Below, one piece after another: positions 16,407 to 23,776 of a stretch of DNA of 40,368 bases (positions are counted from its first letter, which is position 1; each line of letters opens with the position of its first letter). Source of the DNA: CAZZCN01 sp964652975 (GTDB taxonomy: Bacteria; Bacillota; Clostridia; Saccharofermentanales; UBA5734). The stretch lies in the NCBI GenBank assembly GCA_964652975.1, contig CAZZCN010000019.1, positions 1-40,368 on the forward strand, in the 5' to 3' direction. The notes under the pieces were generated by a model. The model saw only the letters and a list, made by a program, of their open reading frames with translations, was not told the DNA's origin and did no database searches. The translations under genes were made by a program, and so were the position numbers.

Positions 16407-17150
16407 CTATCTATTCTCGTATATTTCCCTGACATGGTCATATGAATCGAATGTTCCTATATCGTAGCATTCACCGGTAAAAAGGTGTGCCAGAACCGGC
16501 TTGCGAGTATACAGCCATGACGGGAAGTAACCGGGTGCATCCGGTGGATTGCCTTCATTCAAATATTGCTCAATCATTTTAAGGGTCTCTCGCTTATAAA
16601 AATAAGTCGCGAAAAACGCTATGTCGGACTTGGGGTTTTTCGGTTTTTCTTCCATGTCAACAATTATGCCGTTTTCATCTAGTATTCCAACGGCCATCCT
16701 CTGAAGTTCCGAAATGTCCGGTATGTTCTTTGCCAGAACCATATCTAGTCCTTTGGCCTTAAAGAGGTTGTATGAGTCGATAAGTTTGTTGGTAAAAAGA
16801 TTATCCCCTGCTATCACGACTATATCGTCATCAATTCCCATTGCATCAATGGCGAATTTCATGTCGCGTATGGCACCGAGCTTGTTGTCCTCTCCGGTTG
16901 TGTTGTCATTTATTATTCTAATAAGCTTTTTGCGGGCGGCTCCTGATGTCTCAAGCCATTTCTCGAAATGCGAATAAAACAGGTCGTTGCTTATAACTGC
17001 AATCTCGTCAATATCGTCAATTGTCTCGATCTCATCGATAATGTAATCAATAATCGCTCTTCCGGCGACCGGCAGCAATGCCTTTGGCTTGTCCTTGGTA
17101 AGCGGGTAGAGTCTTGTAGCATATCCTGCAGCTAAAATAAGTGCTTTCAT
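16407..17150 (-). CDS. Sugar-phosphate / phosphocholine-type nucleotidyltransferase
   Basis: A 247-residue NTP_transferase enzyme that would make an NDP-activated sugar or alcohol. The signature MKALILAAGYATRLYPLTKD is the nucleotide-binding G-x-G-T/S-R-like loop with the PKALLPVAG lysine block. GDNLF and DIGTFDSYDHV (C-terminal) fit the RmlA/LicC superfamily. It lacks the C-terminal hexapeptide domain of GlmU. The start is set at 17150 because the family begins MKALILAAG; an in-frame ATG at 17165 is possible, but AAGG directly abuts it. It lies downstream of the THUMP methyltransferase gene and shares no clear pathway with it. Confidence 0.82.
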   Translation of the reverse strand: MKALILAAGYATRLYPLTKDKPKALLPVAGRAIIDYIIDEIETIDDIDEIAVISNDLFYSHFEKWLETSGAARKKLIRIINDNTTGEDNKLGAIRDMKFAIDAMGIDDDIVVIAGDNLFTNKLIDSYNLFKAKGLDMVLAKNIPDISELQRMAVGILDENGIIVDMEEKPKNPKSDIAFFATYFYKRETLKMIEQYLNEGNPPDAPGYFPSWLYTRKPVLAHLFTGECYDIGTFDSYDHVREIYENR

Positions 17151-17211
17151 AATTATTTTTACCATCCTTTTTCTTGTATTTCGGCTTGTATTTAGTGTTA
17201 ATTCTTGTAAT

Positions 17212-18423
17212 TTATAATTTATTGTCTTCTCTTATACTCTTAAAATAATGGTACATATTACATGGAATCATCCCATTATATAATTTTCTTCGCTTGTCTG
17301 CAACCGCCCCGAAACTTTCTTCAAATACGTCGAGTGGCGCAATTATGCTAATGCGAAGCTTATTGACCACGTTTTTGCCTTTGATCCATATCCTGCCCAT
17401 GTCCTTGAAAAGATCTAGTGCATTCTCCTTCTCCATCAGTCTTTCGCCGTATGGAGGGTTTGTTATGATTAGTGCTCTTGGCAGATTGGTCCACTTCTGT
17501 ATCGCGGCAAAATCAAATGTTCTGACATCCGTTTCCTGAAAGGATATAAGGTGTCTAACATTGGCACGGTTGGCGTTGTCCTTTGACAGCTCGACATTGC
17601 GCTTGTCTATATCCCCCGCAAAAATGAACGGCCTGTCGGGGTAGTCGGACCTTTGCAAGTCCAGAGCCTCCTGCCTTGCCGCGTCAAAAACCTTTTTGGT
17701 TATAAGCGGCCATTTCTCCGCTGCGAAAGACCTGTTGATGCCTGGTGCTATGTTCATCGCAATCAATGCCGCTTCTATCGGTATGGTGCCGGATCCACAC
17801 ATAGGATCGATTATCGCCTCATCCTTGAATACGTTCCATTGTGACAGCAAGACAAGGGCTGCTGCAAGCGTTTCCTTTATGGGAGCGGCATGAGACAAAG
17901 GGCGATATCCTCTTTTATGCAGGCCATCACCTGAAGTGTCGAGCATGAAAGTGATGTTATTATCTACAATCGAGAATGTGATTTTGATTAATCCTGTATT
18001 TTCGTCTTCGGGTAAATTAGCTCCGGCATTAAGTCCCTTTTTGTCTGATATTCTCTTTACAATTGACTTTTTGACTATGGCCTGACACGCGGATATTCCA
18101 AAAAGATCGGACTTCCTGGAGTAGCCGTTGACATGGAACGCCCATCGGTCCGGTATGTACTTCTCCCAGGGTATCTCGAGCGACAGGTTGAAAAGCTGGT
18201 CAAAAGTAACCGCCCTGCCTCCCCCGACCTTGATCAAAACTCTCTCTGCTGTTCGCAGCCATATGTTGCAGCGTGCAACCGCTTTCGGAAAATCCTCCTG
18301 GCTGGCTTCGAACAGAATCTGCCCGTTGTTCGCTGTTATCTGCCCGGATTCGTACCCGATATCGATCAGCTCCTGCTTGACCAGGGACTCCAATCCGAAA
18401 ATGGTCGGTATTACAATTTGCAT
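17212..18423 (-). CDS. THUMP-domain class I RNA methyltransferase (RlmL/YpsC type)
   Basis: A 403-residue enzyme likely to methylate guanine N2 in 23S rRNA. The N-terminal THUMP region spans about 45-155. The Rossmann methyltransferase has DPMCGSGTIPIEAALIA (SAM binding) and the NPPYGERL catalytic motif for base-amine methylation. Homologues such as B. subtilis YpsC and the N-terminal half of E. coli RlmL have this size and order. The ATG at 18423 follows GGAG. The exact target base is inference from family. Confidence 0.88.
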   Translation of the reverse strand: MQIVIPTIFGLESLVKQELIDIGYESGQITANNGQILFEASQEDFPKAVARCNIWLRTAERVLIKVGGGRAVTFDQLFNLSLEIPWEKYIPDRWAFHVNGYSRKSDLFGISACQAIVKKSIVKRISDKKGLNAGANLPEDENTGLIKITFSIVDNNITFMLDTSGDGLHKRGYRPLSHAAPIKETLAAALVLLSQWNVFKDEAIIDPMCGSGTIPIEAALIAMNIAPGINRSFAAEKWPLITKKVFDAARQEALDLQRSDYPDRPFIFAGDIDKRNVELSKDNANRANVRHLISFQETDVRTFDFAAIQKWTNLPRALIITNPPYGERLMEKENALDLFKDMGRIWIKGKNVVNKLRISIIAPLDVFEESFGAVADKRRKLYNGMIPCNMYHYFKSIREDNKL

Positions 18424-18732
18424 TTATTCTCCAATTCACGTTTATTCGTACTTTGACATTCCTGAACTCTTAATGCGATTATCTGCATTAGTTTGTTCAC
18501 ATATAAATAAAAATCTATTTGCTTTATATCTCTTTTGTTTTTTTGTATTACTGTATCATCAATTCATAGCATTACTGTATCATCACTTCATAGCATTCAC
18601 ATATTCAAATGGGTGGATGTTTTGTCCGATTCGCGCAACCGATTTTACACTGTGAAAGATTCGATTGTGGCGAATTTGTACCTATCATGTTGGTACAAAA
18701 GGAGAAAACTCCAAATGTGAAAAATTTATTTT
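18424..18732. other. Intergenic region with tandem repeat and hairpins
   Basis: The 309 bp between the PAP2 stop and the methyltransferase start contain no supported ORF. They hold a 24-bp tandem repeat (18547-18594) and three adjacent inverted repeats (18675-18736). The rlmL-like promoter must lie here but no good -35/-10 pair was found. Confidence 0.55.
18547..18594. repeat. Two tandem 24-bp repeats
   Basis: Units at 18547-18570 and 18571-18594 begin ATTACTGTATCATCA and end TTCATAGC. They differ at one base (A versus C). A third unit starts (ATT) and stops. Intergenic. Confidence 0.8.
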
Positions 18733-18736
18733 TCAC
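18675..18736 (-). terminator. Three consecutive hairpins after the PAP2 gene
   Basis: Downstream of the PAP2 stop on the minus strand are GTGAAAAAT/ATTTTTCAC (18717-18736, overlapping the stop), then GGAG/CTCC with a TTTT loop followed by TTTT (18701-18712), then an 8-bp TTTGTACC/GGTACAAA stem (18675-18699). The middle one followed by four Us is terminator-like but has only four base pairs. The group probably ends the long aro-to-PAP2 transcript. Confidence 0.45.
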
Positions 18737-19350
18737 GATATACCCATAAGGTATATCACCACGAAAAACGTAATTACTGAAAGCACCCATCCGCCTATGA
18801 TGTCAGTGGCCCAGTGCATATCGAGATAAAGTCTTCCGTAGGCTGTAACGATAGCGTTTGTCAAAAAATACACAACTACCAGTATTACGGCCCAAAACGG
18901 CAGATAAGGCATCAGCATTGCAGGAACCAGCAGGGCCATTGTCATTGTTGATGCGGAATGTCCGCTTGGATAGGAACCTGAAGTCATCAATTTGTGGGCG
19001 GTAAGGTGAGGTGGGCGTGCGCGGACAGCTATCCGCTTTGTGATCGTAACCACCGACGTCTGGATTGCCAGCGATGCCATAATGAACAGCCCGCTCTTCC
19101 AGTCCTTCCAAATGAGTCCAAGTATCATTGCAACGAGTACAATCTGCGTCGAAGCCGGAATAATATCGTTATACTGATGGGTGAAAATCATGAATCTTTT
19201 TATTTTAACTTCACGTGTTTTATTGACTATATGCCTTATCCACATGTTGAACCTGGTGAGCTGCATATAAAAAATATCAAGCAATACAAAAATTATCGAT
19301 AAGATGATAATCGGCACCGCCAACTTGCTATTGTTTAGAAACTCCGCCAT
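18733..19350 (-). CDS. PAP2-superfamily membrane phosphatase
   Basis: A 205-residue membrane protein with the three-part acid-phosphatase signature: KRIAVRARPP (KX6RP), YPSGHSAS (PSGH) and GRLYLDMHWATD (RX5HX3D). Five or six hydrophobic helices surround these. The family dephosphorylates lipid phosphates such as undecaprenyl pyrophosphate or phosphatidylglycerol phosphate. The ATG at 19350 follows GAGGA. It is the last gene of the series running from aroF, 28 bp after the Gx-transporter gene, which suggests a polyprenyl-lipid role. The substrate itself is not readable. Confidence 0.9.
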   Translation of the reverse strand: MAEFLNNSKLAVPIIILSIIFVLLDIFYMQLTRFNMWIRHIVNKTREVKIKRFMIFTHQYNDIIPASTQIVLVAMILGLIWKDWKSGLFIMASLAIQTSVVTITKRIAVRARPPHLTAHKLMTSGSYPSGHSASTMTMALLVPAMLMPYLPFWAVILVVVYFLTNAIVTAYGRLYLDMHWATDIIGGWVLSVITFFVVIYLMGIS

Positions 19351-19378
19351 CCAATATCCTCACATTCTGTCAATAAGT

Positions 19379-20005
19379 TTACATGTTAGGGGTGTTTTTT
19401 ACAAGGGGTAGTTTGTTGATGTGAGGCAGCTTCCTTATCTTGCCGATAACAGGTATTGCCGCTATGCCTACCAGCGCACCGGTGAATAATGATACAAGCA
19501 TCAGGAAGGGCAGATAAAAAAACAATATTTTGATATCCTTCAATAGAATGACTGCTACAATTATCTGACCGATGTTATGTGATACAGAACCTGCCATACT
19601 TATGCCCACAACAGAAAAAATTCTGTCAAATCCAAGCATTAGAAGGCTCATTGCCAGAAAAGCCAGAAATGCTCCGGAAAGCGAAAACATAAGTGATACG
19701 GGTCCGGTAAAAAGGCCCATTACAAGGCATCTCACCACTATAATAGCTATCGTGTCAACCGGCCTTAGTGTAACAATAGCAAAAACCGTAACAATGTTGG
19801 CAAGTCCTAGCTTAATACCCGGCACAGGAATCAAGAGTCCTAATGGCAAATAATTCTCAAATACCGAAAGCACAAGAGCCAGTGAAATAAAAACGCCTGC
19901 AAAGGCTAACCTTCTTCCAATGGAAGTGGAGTGCCTGAAGTTGTTATTTTCGCTTTTTGTTGTTTCTTTCAAAAGTCTAATTCCTTCTATCGCTTTTCTT
20001 TTCAT
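19379..20005 (-). CDS. Gx-transporter family protein (heptaprenyl diphosphate synthase component I-like)
   Basis: A 208-residue multipass protein of the Hpre_diP_synt_I/Gx-transporter family. The signature is PGIKLGLANIVTVFAIV (about 78-94), followed by alternating helices rich in Gly, Ser and Phe. Although named after heptaprenyl diphosphate synthase, the topology resembles the substrate-binding S components of ECF transporters. It follows a NusG_II gene, a pairing that, from memory, recurs in Firmicutes near quinone or flavin redox genes. The ATG at 20005 lacks a good ribosome site. A TTG at 19972 (Leu12) has AAGGA 9 bp upstream and may be the true start. Confidence 0.8.
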   Translation of the reverse strand: MKRKAIEGIRLLKETTKSENNNFRHSTSIGRRLAFAGVFISLALVLSVFENYLPLGLLIPVPGIKLGLANIVTVFAIVTLRPVDTIAIIVVRCLVMGLFTGPVSLMFSLSGAFLAFLAMSLLMLGFDRIFSVVGISMAGSVSHNIGQIIVAVILLKDIKILFFYLPFLMLVSLFTGALVGIAAIPVIGKIRKLPHINKLPLVKNTPNM

Positions 20006-20040
20006 TACATTTTTTTAGGACAATTTGACTTGGTCCCGTT

Positions 20041-20112
20041 TTCTACTTTTATCTTCTACTTTTATTTTATGCTATTTATTTTCTGCTATTTATTTTCTAC
20101 TATTTATTTTCT
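20041..20112. repeat. Pyrimidine-rich tandem repeats (14-bp unit x3)
   Basis: GCTATTTATTTTCT occurs at 20071-20084 and 20085-20098, with a one-base variant (ACTATTTATTTTCT) at 20099-20112. The preceding 20041-20066 is two copies of a 13-bp TTCTACTTTTATC-like unit. The array fills the spacer between the NusG_II and Gx genes. Confidence 0.8.
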
Positions 20113-20146
20113 GCTTTTTTCTTTTTGTTTTCTGTTTTCCTTGATT

Positions 20147-20590
20147 TTATTTTAGTATAATATCCGGGTCCTGCGACTCCTTTTCTTTTAATATCCTTAC
20201 AAGGACATTTGCGGGTACACACGCTGCTATCTCACCTGAGCGGCCTATCAGTCCTGTATGTACGCAGACCTGGTCAGGGCAGGTGCTTTTGGCAAATTTC
20301 ACTTTGCCGCCGGTCAGCAATATATCGAATTCAATTCCGTTGCTTTCCATATGAATAAGCGTGTCTCCGTTCACATCTTTAGACTCTCGCAAAGATGGCA
20401 GAGTAGAACGCAGGTCATCCGCTTCGAAATTTTTCTTTTGTGTGACGAGATTGTACCTAAGAACAATTTTGCCGTTAATGACTATCTCGGCGTCTGATGC
20501 TTTATTCTGGTATCCTGTTGCGAGATTGATCCATAAAGCGGCACACATTGCAATTACGACCCCTGCTATTATAAAGTCACCGAATTTCAT
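20147..20590 (-). CDS. NusG domain II-containing membrane-anchored protein
   Basis: A 147-residue protein with an N-terminal membrane anchor (FGDFIIAGVVIAMCAALWI) and an extracytoplasmic NusG_II domain. The domain's C-terminal block is CPDQVCVHTGLIGRSGEIAA followed by CVPANVLVRI. The conserved cysteines suggest a redox or structural role; the molecular function is not established. The start is uncertain. The ATG at 20590 is chosen because it lies 5 bp after the pheA stop and precedes the anchor. In-frame ATGs at 20614 and 20626 overlap pheA and lack proper spacing to GAGG. It is probably cotranslated with pheA. Confidence 0.82.
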   Translation of the reverse strand: MKFGDFIIAGVVIAMCAALWINLATGYQNKASDAEIVINGKIVLRYNLVTQKKNFEADDLRSTLPSLRESKDVNGDTLIHMESNGIEFDILLTGGKVKFAKSTCPDQVCVHTGLIGRSGEIAACVPANVLVRILKEKESQDPDIILK

Positions 20591-20595
20591 GTGTT

Positions 20596-21786
20596 TCAAC
20601 GGTTTACTCGACATTCCTCGTACCATCCCAATATCTGCAAGAACGGAAGCTCCTTCGAAAGCTGATATAATGCCAGCAATACGTTTTCGTCTCCCCTGCG
20701 TGCTGAAAGATCCACCCAGAAGCTGTATTCCCAAGGTCTTTCGGGAACCGGTCTTGATTGGATTTTTGTCATGTTAAGGCCTCGTTCTGCAAACACATTA
20801 AGTACAGAAGCCAGAGAGCCACTCTGATGAGGAAGCTTGAATGAAAGGCTTATGCGGTCTGCATTGTCTTCAATTATAAACTTCTTGCTTAAAGCAACAA
20901 AGCGTGTCTGGTTATGTTCGGAATCGCAAATATCATCATCGTGGATTTTAAGGTTATTAATTGTAGCAGCTTCACTTGAAGCAATTGCACAATACGACGG
21001 ATCGTTTATCTCAATCATCTTCTGTGCTGCAAAAGCTGTGTTCTCTACAGCGATCTGAGTCCATCCTTTGTTCTTGATATAATTGGAACACTGCGCAAGT
21101 GCCTGTGGATGAGACAGGACTGTTCTGATCTTGCTGATATTGGCACCCGGCAAAACCACAAGCTTGTGATGAATAGGCACGGAAACAGCTTTTACTATGT
21201 ATATTGAATTTTTCGTAATAAGGTCATACACATCATTTACCGTTCCGGCGGTTGTATTCTCCAAAGGCAGCAGAGCCAGTTCGCAGTCACCTTTAAGCAG
21301 CAATGTGATACTGTCTTCGAATGTCTGGACAGGAACGCAGTATGAATCAGGGAAAACATCGGTAGATGCAAGATGTGAGTACGACCCGCTTGTACCCTGG
21401 CATGCTATTCTCTCCGGAGAAAAAATATTGTTATCCGCATTGTTGATCATGTTCTTAATAGCCCAGTCATTGTCATTCTCAAGTAAAATCTCGTATTGGT
21501 TCTCTCTTGAGACTCTCATGACAGTAGTCATGATCGACTCGATCTTATGCTTCATGGATGGTGCGAAATTCTTCTGGAATTCATCTATTATGTAGCTTTC
21601 ACGTACAGGATCGCAGACTGGCAGATCCGAATTGATTTTGGCTTTCGCTATAAATTCGGCTGCTTCGAACCGTTCCTTGAAATAATTCATTCCGATTTTG
21701 TCAAGCTCGTTTATGCGTTTTCTTAATAAGTCAATGTCTGGTCCAGTTTGTGGGGATTTCACTTTGGCAGTTTGTTTTTTGTTCAT
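20596..21786 (-). CDS. pheA: Bifunctional chorismate mutase / prephenate dehydratase
   Basis: Makes phenylpyruvate from chorismate. The 396 residues comprise an AroQ-type chorismate mutase (about 18-100, IDLLRKRINELD), prephenate dehydratase (about 125-300) and a C-terminal ACT domain (about 310-390). The dehydratase has GTSGSYSHLA, LLPLENTTAGTV and the TRF motif in NQTRFVALS. The ACT domain has PHQSGSLASVL and QSRPVPERPWEYSFWVDL, the Phe-binding GALA/ESRP motifs in slightly altered form (GSLA, QSRP), so feedback by phenylalanine is likely. The ATG at 21786 follows AAGGA. tyrA is not in the window. Confidence 0.95.
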   Translation of the reverse strand: MNKKQTAKVKSPQTGPDIDLLRKRINELDKIGMNYFKERFEAAEFIAKAKINSDLPVCDPVRESYIIDEFQKNFAPSMKHKIESIMTTVMRVSRENQYEILLENDNDWAIKNMINNADNNIFSPERIACQGTSGSYSHLASTDVFPDSYCVPVQTFEDSITLLLKGDCELALLPLENTTAGTVNDVYDLITKNSIYIVKAVSVPIHHKLVVLPGANISKIRTVLSHPQALAQCSNYIKNKGWTQIAVENTAFAAQKMIEINDPSYCAIASSEAATINNLKIHDDDICDSEHNQTRFVALSKKFIIEDNADRISLSFKLPHQSGSLASVLNVFAERGLNMTKIQSRPVPERPWEYSFWVDLSARRGDENVLLALYQLSKELPFLQILGWYEECRVNR

Positions 21787-21834
21787 GGTTATTCCTTTTC
21801 ATCTAATATCTGCTTTCGAAATTTGGTATGGAAA

Positions 21835-21855
21835 ACTTATTTCAAAAAGCTATAT
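21835..21855 (+). repeat. Dispersed intergenic repeat, motif B (copy 2)
   Basis: These 21 bases (ACTTATTTCAAAAAGC then TATAT) match 16160-16180 at 20 of 21 positions. They lie between aroQ and pheA and are preceded by an ATTTGGTATGG stretch that loosely resembles inverted motif A. Confidence 0.55.
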
Positions 21856-21886
21856 TATCTTTTTATTATCTTTTGATTATCTTTTC
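21854..21886. repeat. Three 11-bp tandem units spanning the aroQ stop
   Basis: ATTATCTTTTT, ATTATCTTTTG and ATTATCTTTTC run head to tail. On the minus strand they encode the last residues of AroQ (KIIKR) and its TAA stop, so the C-terminal end of the enzyme lies inside the array. Confidence 0.75.
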
Positions 21887-22459
21887 TATTGTATCACATA
21901 AAACATTAATGGCTCGCGAATAGCTTTCGATTCCAAGACCCTTTATCTGGGCAATGCACGCAGGAGATATAACGCTTATCTTGCGGAAGTCCTCTCTGCT
22001 TGCTATGTCAGATATATGGGCTTCTACGACAGGCAGGCTGCACAGTTCCAAAGCATCATATATTGCATAACTATAATGAGTAAAGGCTCCGGGGTTGATA
22101 ACTATACCGTCGTGTCTGCTGATTGCCTCGTGTATTTTCTCGATTATTGCACCCTCATAATTCGACTGGAAAGACTCAAGCTTATATCCACGCAAAAACG
22201 CAGTGTCGTATGAAAGTTTCTCAACATCAGCAAGCGTAAACGATCCGTAATGTTCAGGATCTCTTTTGCCTAGCATGTTAAGGTTCGGGCCATTGATAAG
22301 CAACAAGGAAAATTTCATGTCTTCGAAGCTTTTAAGCGGCTTTCTTTTCTGGAGGATATCCAGGTTCTTAACGAATGAATCCTCTTCAATTGTTAAAGTA
22401 CCTGACACGATATCCTTCTCTTTGACGGTATTCATTTGTTTGGTTACAAGTTTTTTCAT
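21866..22459 (-). CDS. aroQ: Type II 3-dehydroquinate dehydratase with N-terminal extension
   Basis: Third step of the shikimate pathway. Residues 48-197 are a full type II dehydroquinase: INGPNLNMLGKRDPEHYG (catalytic Arg and Tyr), QSNYEGAIIEKIHEA, GIVINPGAFTHYSYAI and VVEAHISDIASREDFR (catalytic His). The family is usually about 145 residues. Here 47 extra polar residues precede it (MKKLVTKQMN and so on). The long start at 22459 is favoured because AGGAG lies 9 bp upstream; the ATG at 22318, where the family would begin, has no site. Its ribosome site directly abuts a 14-bp tandem array, and its stop lies in an 11-bp array. Confidence 0.93.
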   Translation of the reverse strand: MKKLVTKQMNTVKEKDIVSGTLTIEEDSFVKNLDILQKRKPLKSFEDMKFSLLLINGPNLNMLGKRDPEHYGSFTLADVEKLSYDTAFLRGYKLESFQSNYEGAIIEKIHEAISRHDGIVINPGAFTHYSYAIYDALELCSLPVVEAHISDIASREDFRKISVISPACIAQIKGLGIESYSRAINVLCDTIEKIIKR

Positions 22460-22472
22460 TTATAGTATCTCC

Positions 22473-22618
22473 TGAATGGGGTTGCTTGAATGGGGTTGTT
22501 TGAATGGGTTTGTTTGAATGGGTTTGCCTGAATGGGTTTGCCTGAATGGGTTTGCCTGAATGGGGTTGTTTGAATGGGTTTGTTTGAATGGGTTTGTTTG
22601 AATGGGTTTGTTTGAATG
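22473..22618. repeat. Minisatellite: ten 14-bp units between aroC and aroQ
   Basis: Ten head-to-tail units of consensus TGAATGGGTTTGTT (variants GGGG and TTGCC/TTGCT) span 22473-22612, with a partial eleventh at 22613-22618. Several adjacent units are identical. It fills most of the aroC-aroQ junction and ends at the aroQ Shine-Dalgarno site. Since 14 is not divisible by 3, the array cycles through all frames. Two overlapping minus-strand ORFs cross it (see rejected items). Confidence 0.95.
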
Positions 22619-22669
22619 TTTCAGTTGGAAATCCGAGTTGCCGGACATCGTATTTGCATTGCAGGATGT

Positions 22670-23776
22670 TCATAATATAGCCGAAATGCCTTGGGATTCC
22701 ACATAAGAATCAAGAAGAGCAATGGCCATTGCAGCTTCTACGACTGGCACCGCCCTGGGGACAACACAAGGGTCGTGTCTTCCTTTTACACTGAATCTGA
22801 CGTTCTTCATCTCGTCCAGGTCTATGGTGTCCTGTTCCTTCGCAATTGACGGGGTGGGCTTGAATGCAACACGGCAGACTATCGGCATTCCATTGCATAT
22901 TCCGCCTTCTATCCCTCCGGCATTGTTGCTTGTGTAATAAATAGAGTTGCCGTTGTCGGAGATTCTGGGGGTGTCGTTGTTTTGTGATCCGTTTATTTTA
23001 GTCGATGCGAACCCAAGGCCGAATTCGACCCCTTTGACAGCAGGTATCGAAAACATTATTGATGCAATTCTTGACTCCATTCCGCCGAAAATCGGATCAC
23101 CTGTACCTGCTGGCATTCCTGCAGCCATGCATTCAACTGTCCCGCCGCATGAGTCAAGGTCCATCCGACACTTTTCTATCTCGTCGATCATACTCTGCCT
23201 TATGTCCTGGTTAAGCACGGGAAAAGGATTTGCGGCAAGGTCACGCAGGCTCTTGAAGTCACGTGTCAGGCTGTCGAATCTGTAATCCTCCAGATCCTTT
23301 ATCGAAGATATATGTCCGAAAATATAGACTTTCTTAATTTCGAGTATCTGCCTGCAAACTGCTCCTGCAAAAACGAGAGGAGCTGTCAGCCTGCCGGAAA
23401 AATGTCCGCCGCCTCTTGGGTCCTGATGACCGCCGTACCGTGCAGTTGCCGTTAAGTCGGCGTGACCCGGCCTCGGAGTGACTGTCAGTGAATTGTAATC
23501 CTCGGAGCGGGTATCGGAATTTTCGATTATTGCACATAACGGTGTACCTGTTGTTCTACCCTTGTAAAATCCTGATATTATCCTCGGCTTGTCCGCTTCC
23601 TTCCTTTTCGTTGCCCATGGAAGGCCATTTGCACAGCGCCTTTGCATAAAATCTTCTATGGCATTCAAGTCAAGTTCGATGCCGCTTGGAAGACCGTCGA
23701 TTGTAACACCGATAGCTTCTCCGTGAGATTCTCCAAAAATGCTTATCTTAAGCTTGTTTCCCCATATAGAACTCAT
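22670..23776 (-). CDS. aroC: Chorismate synthase
   Basis: Final step of chorismate synthesis, needing reduced FMN. The 368 residues carry all family signatures: FGESHGEAIGVTIDGLPSG, RPGHADLTATARYGGHQDPR, GGGHFSGRLTAPLVFAG and the C-terminal GRHDPCVVPRAVPVVEA. The ATG at 23776 has AGGAGG 8 bp upstream. It overlaps the aroA end by 29 bp, so the ribosome site lies inside aroA and translation is coupled. The length is canonical. Confidence 0.97.
   Translation of the reverse strand: MSSIWGNKLKISIFGESHGEAIGVTIDGLPSGIELDLNAIEDFMQRRCANGLPWATKRKEADKPRIISGFYKGRTTGTPLCAIIENSDTRSEDYNSLTVTPRPGHADLTATARYGGHQDPRGGGHFSGRLTAPLVFAGAVCRQILEIKKVYIFGHISSIKDLEDYRFDSLTRDFKSLRDLAANPFPVLNQDIRQSMIDEIEKCRMDLDSCGGTVECMAAGMPAGTGDPIFGGMESRIASIMFSIPAVKGVEFGLGFASTKINGSQNNDTPRISDNGNSIYYTSNNAGGIEGGICNGMPIVCRVAFKPTPSIAKEQDTIDLDEMKNVRFSVKGRHDPCVVPRAVPVVEAAMAIALLDSYVESQGISAIL

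Noticed and set aside
18128..18655. 175-codon plus-strand ORF opposite the THUMP methyltransferase
   Set aside because: It is antisense to a well-supported gene, has no domain, and its hydrophobic tail comes from AT-rich intergenic DNA.
22386..22673. Minus-strand ORF of 95 codons (FKQTHSNKPIQ-type repeats) and a second overlapping frame across the 14-bp array
   Set aside because: The array lacks stops in more than one minus-strand frame, which creates ORFs automatically. No ribosome site or conserved domain is seen, and it overlaps the start of aroQ.
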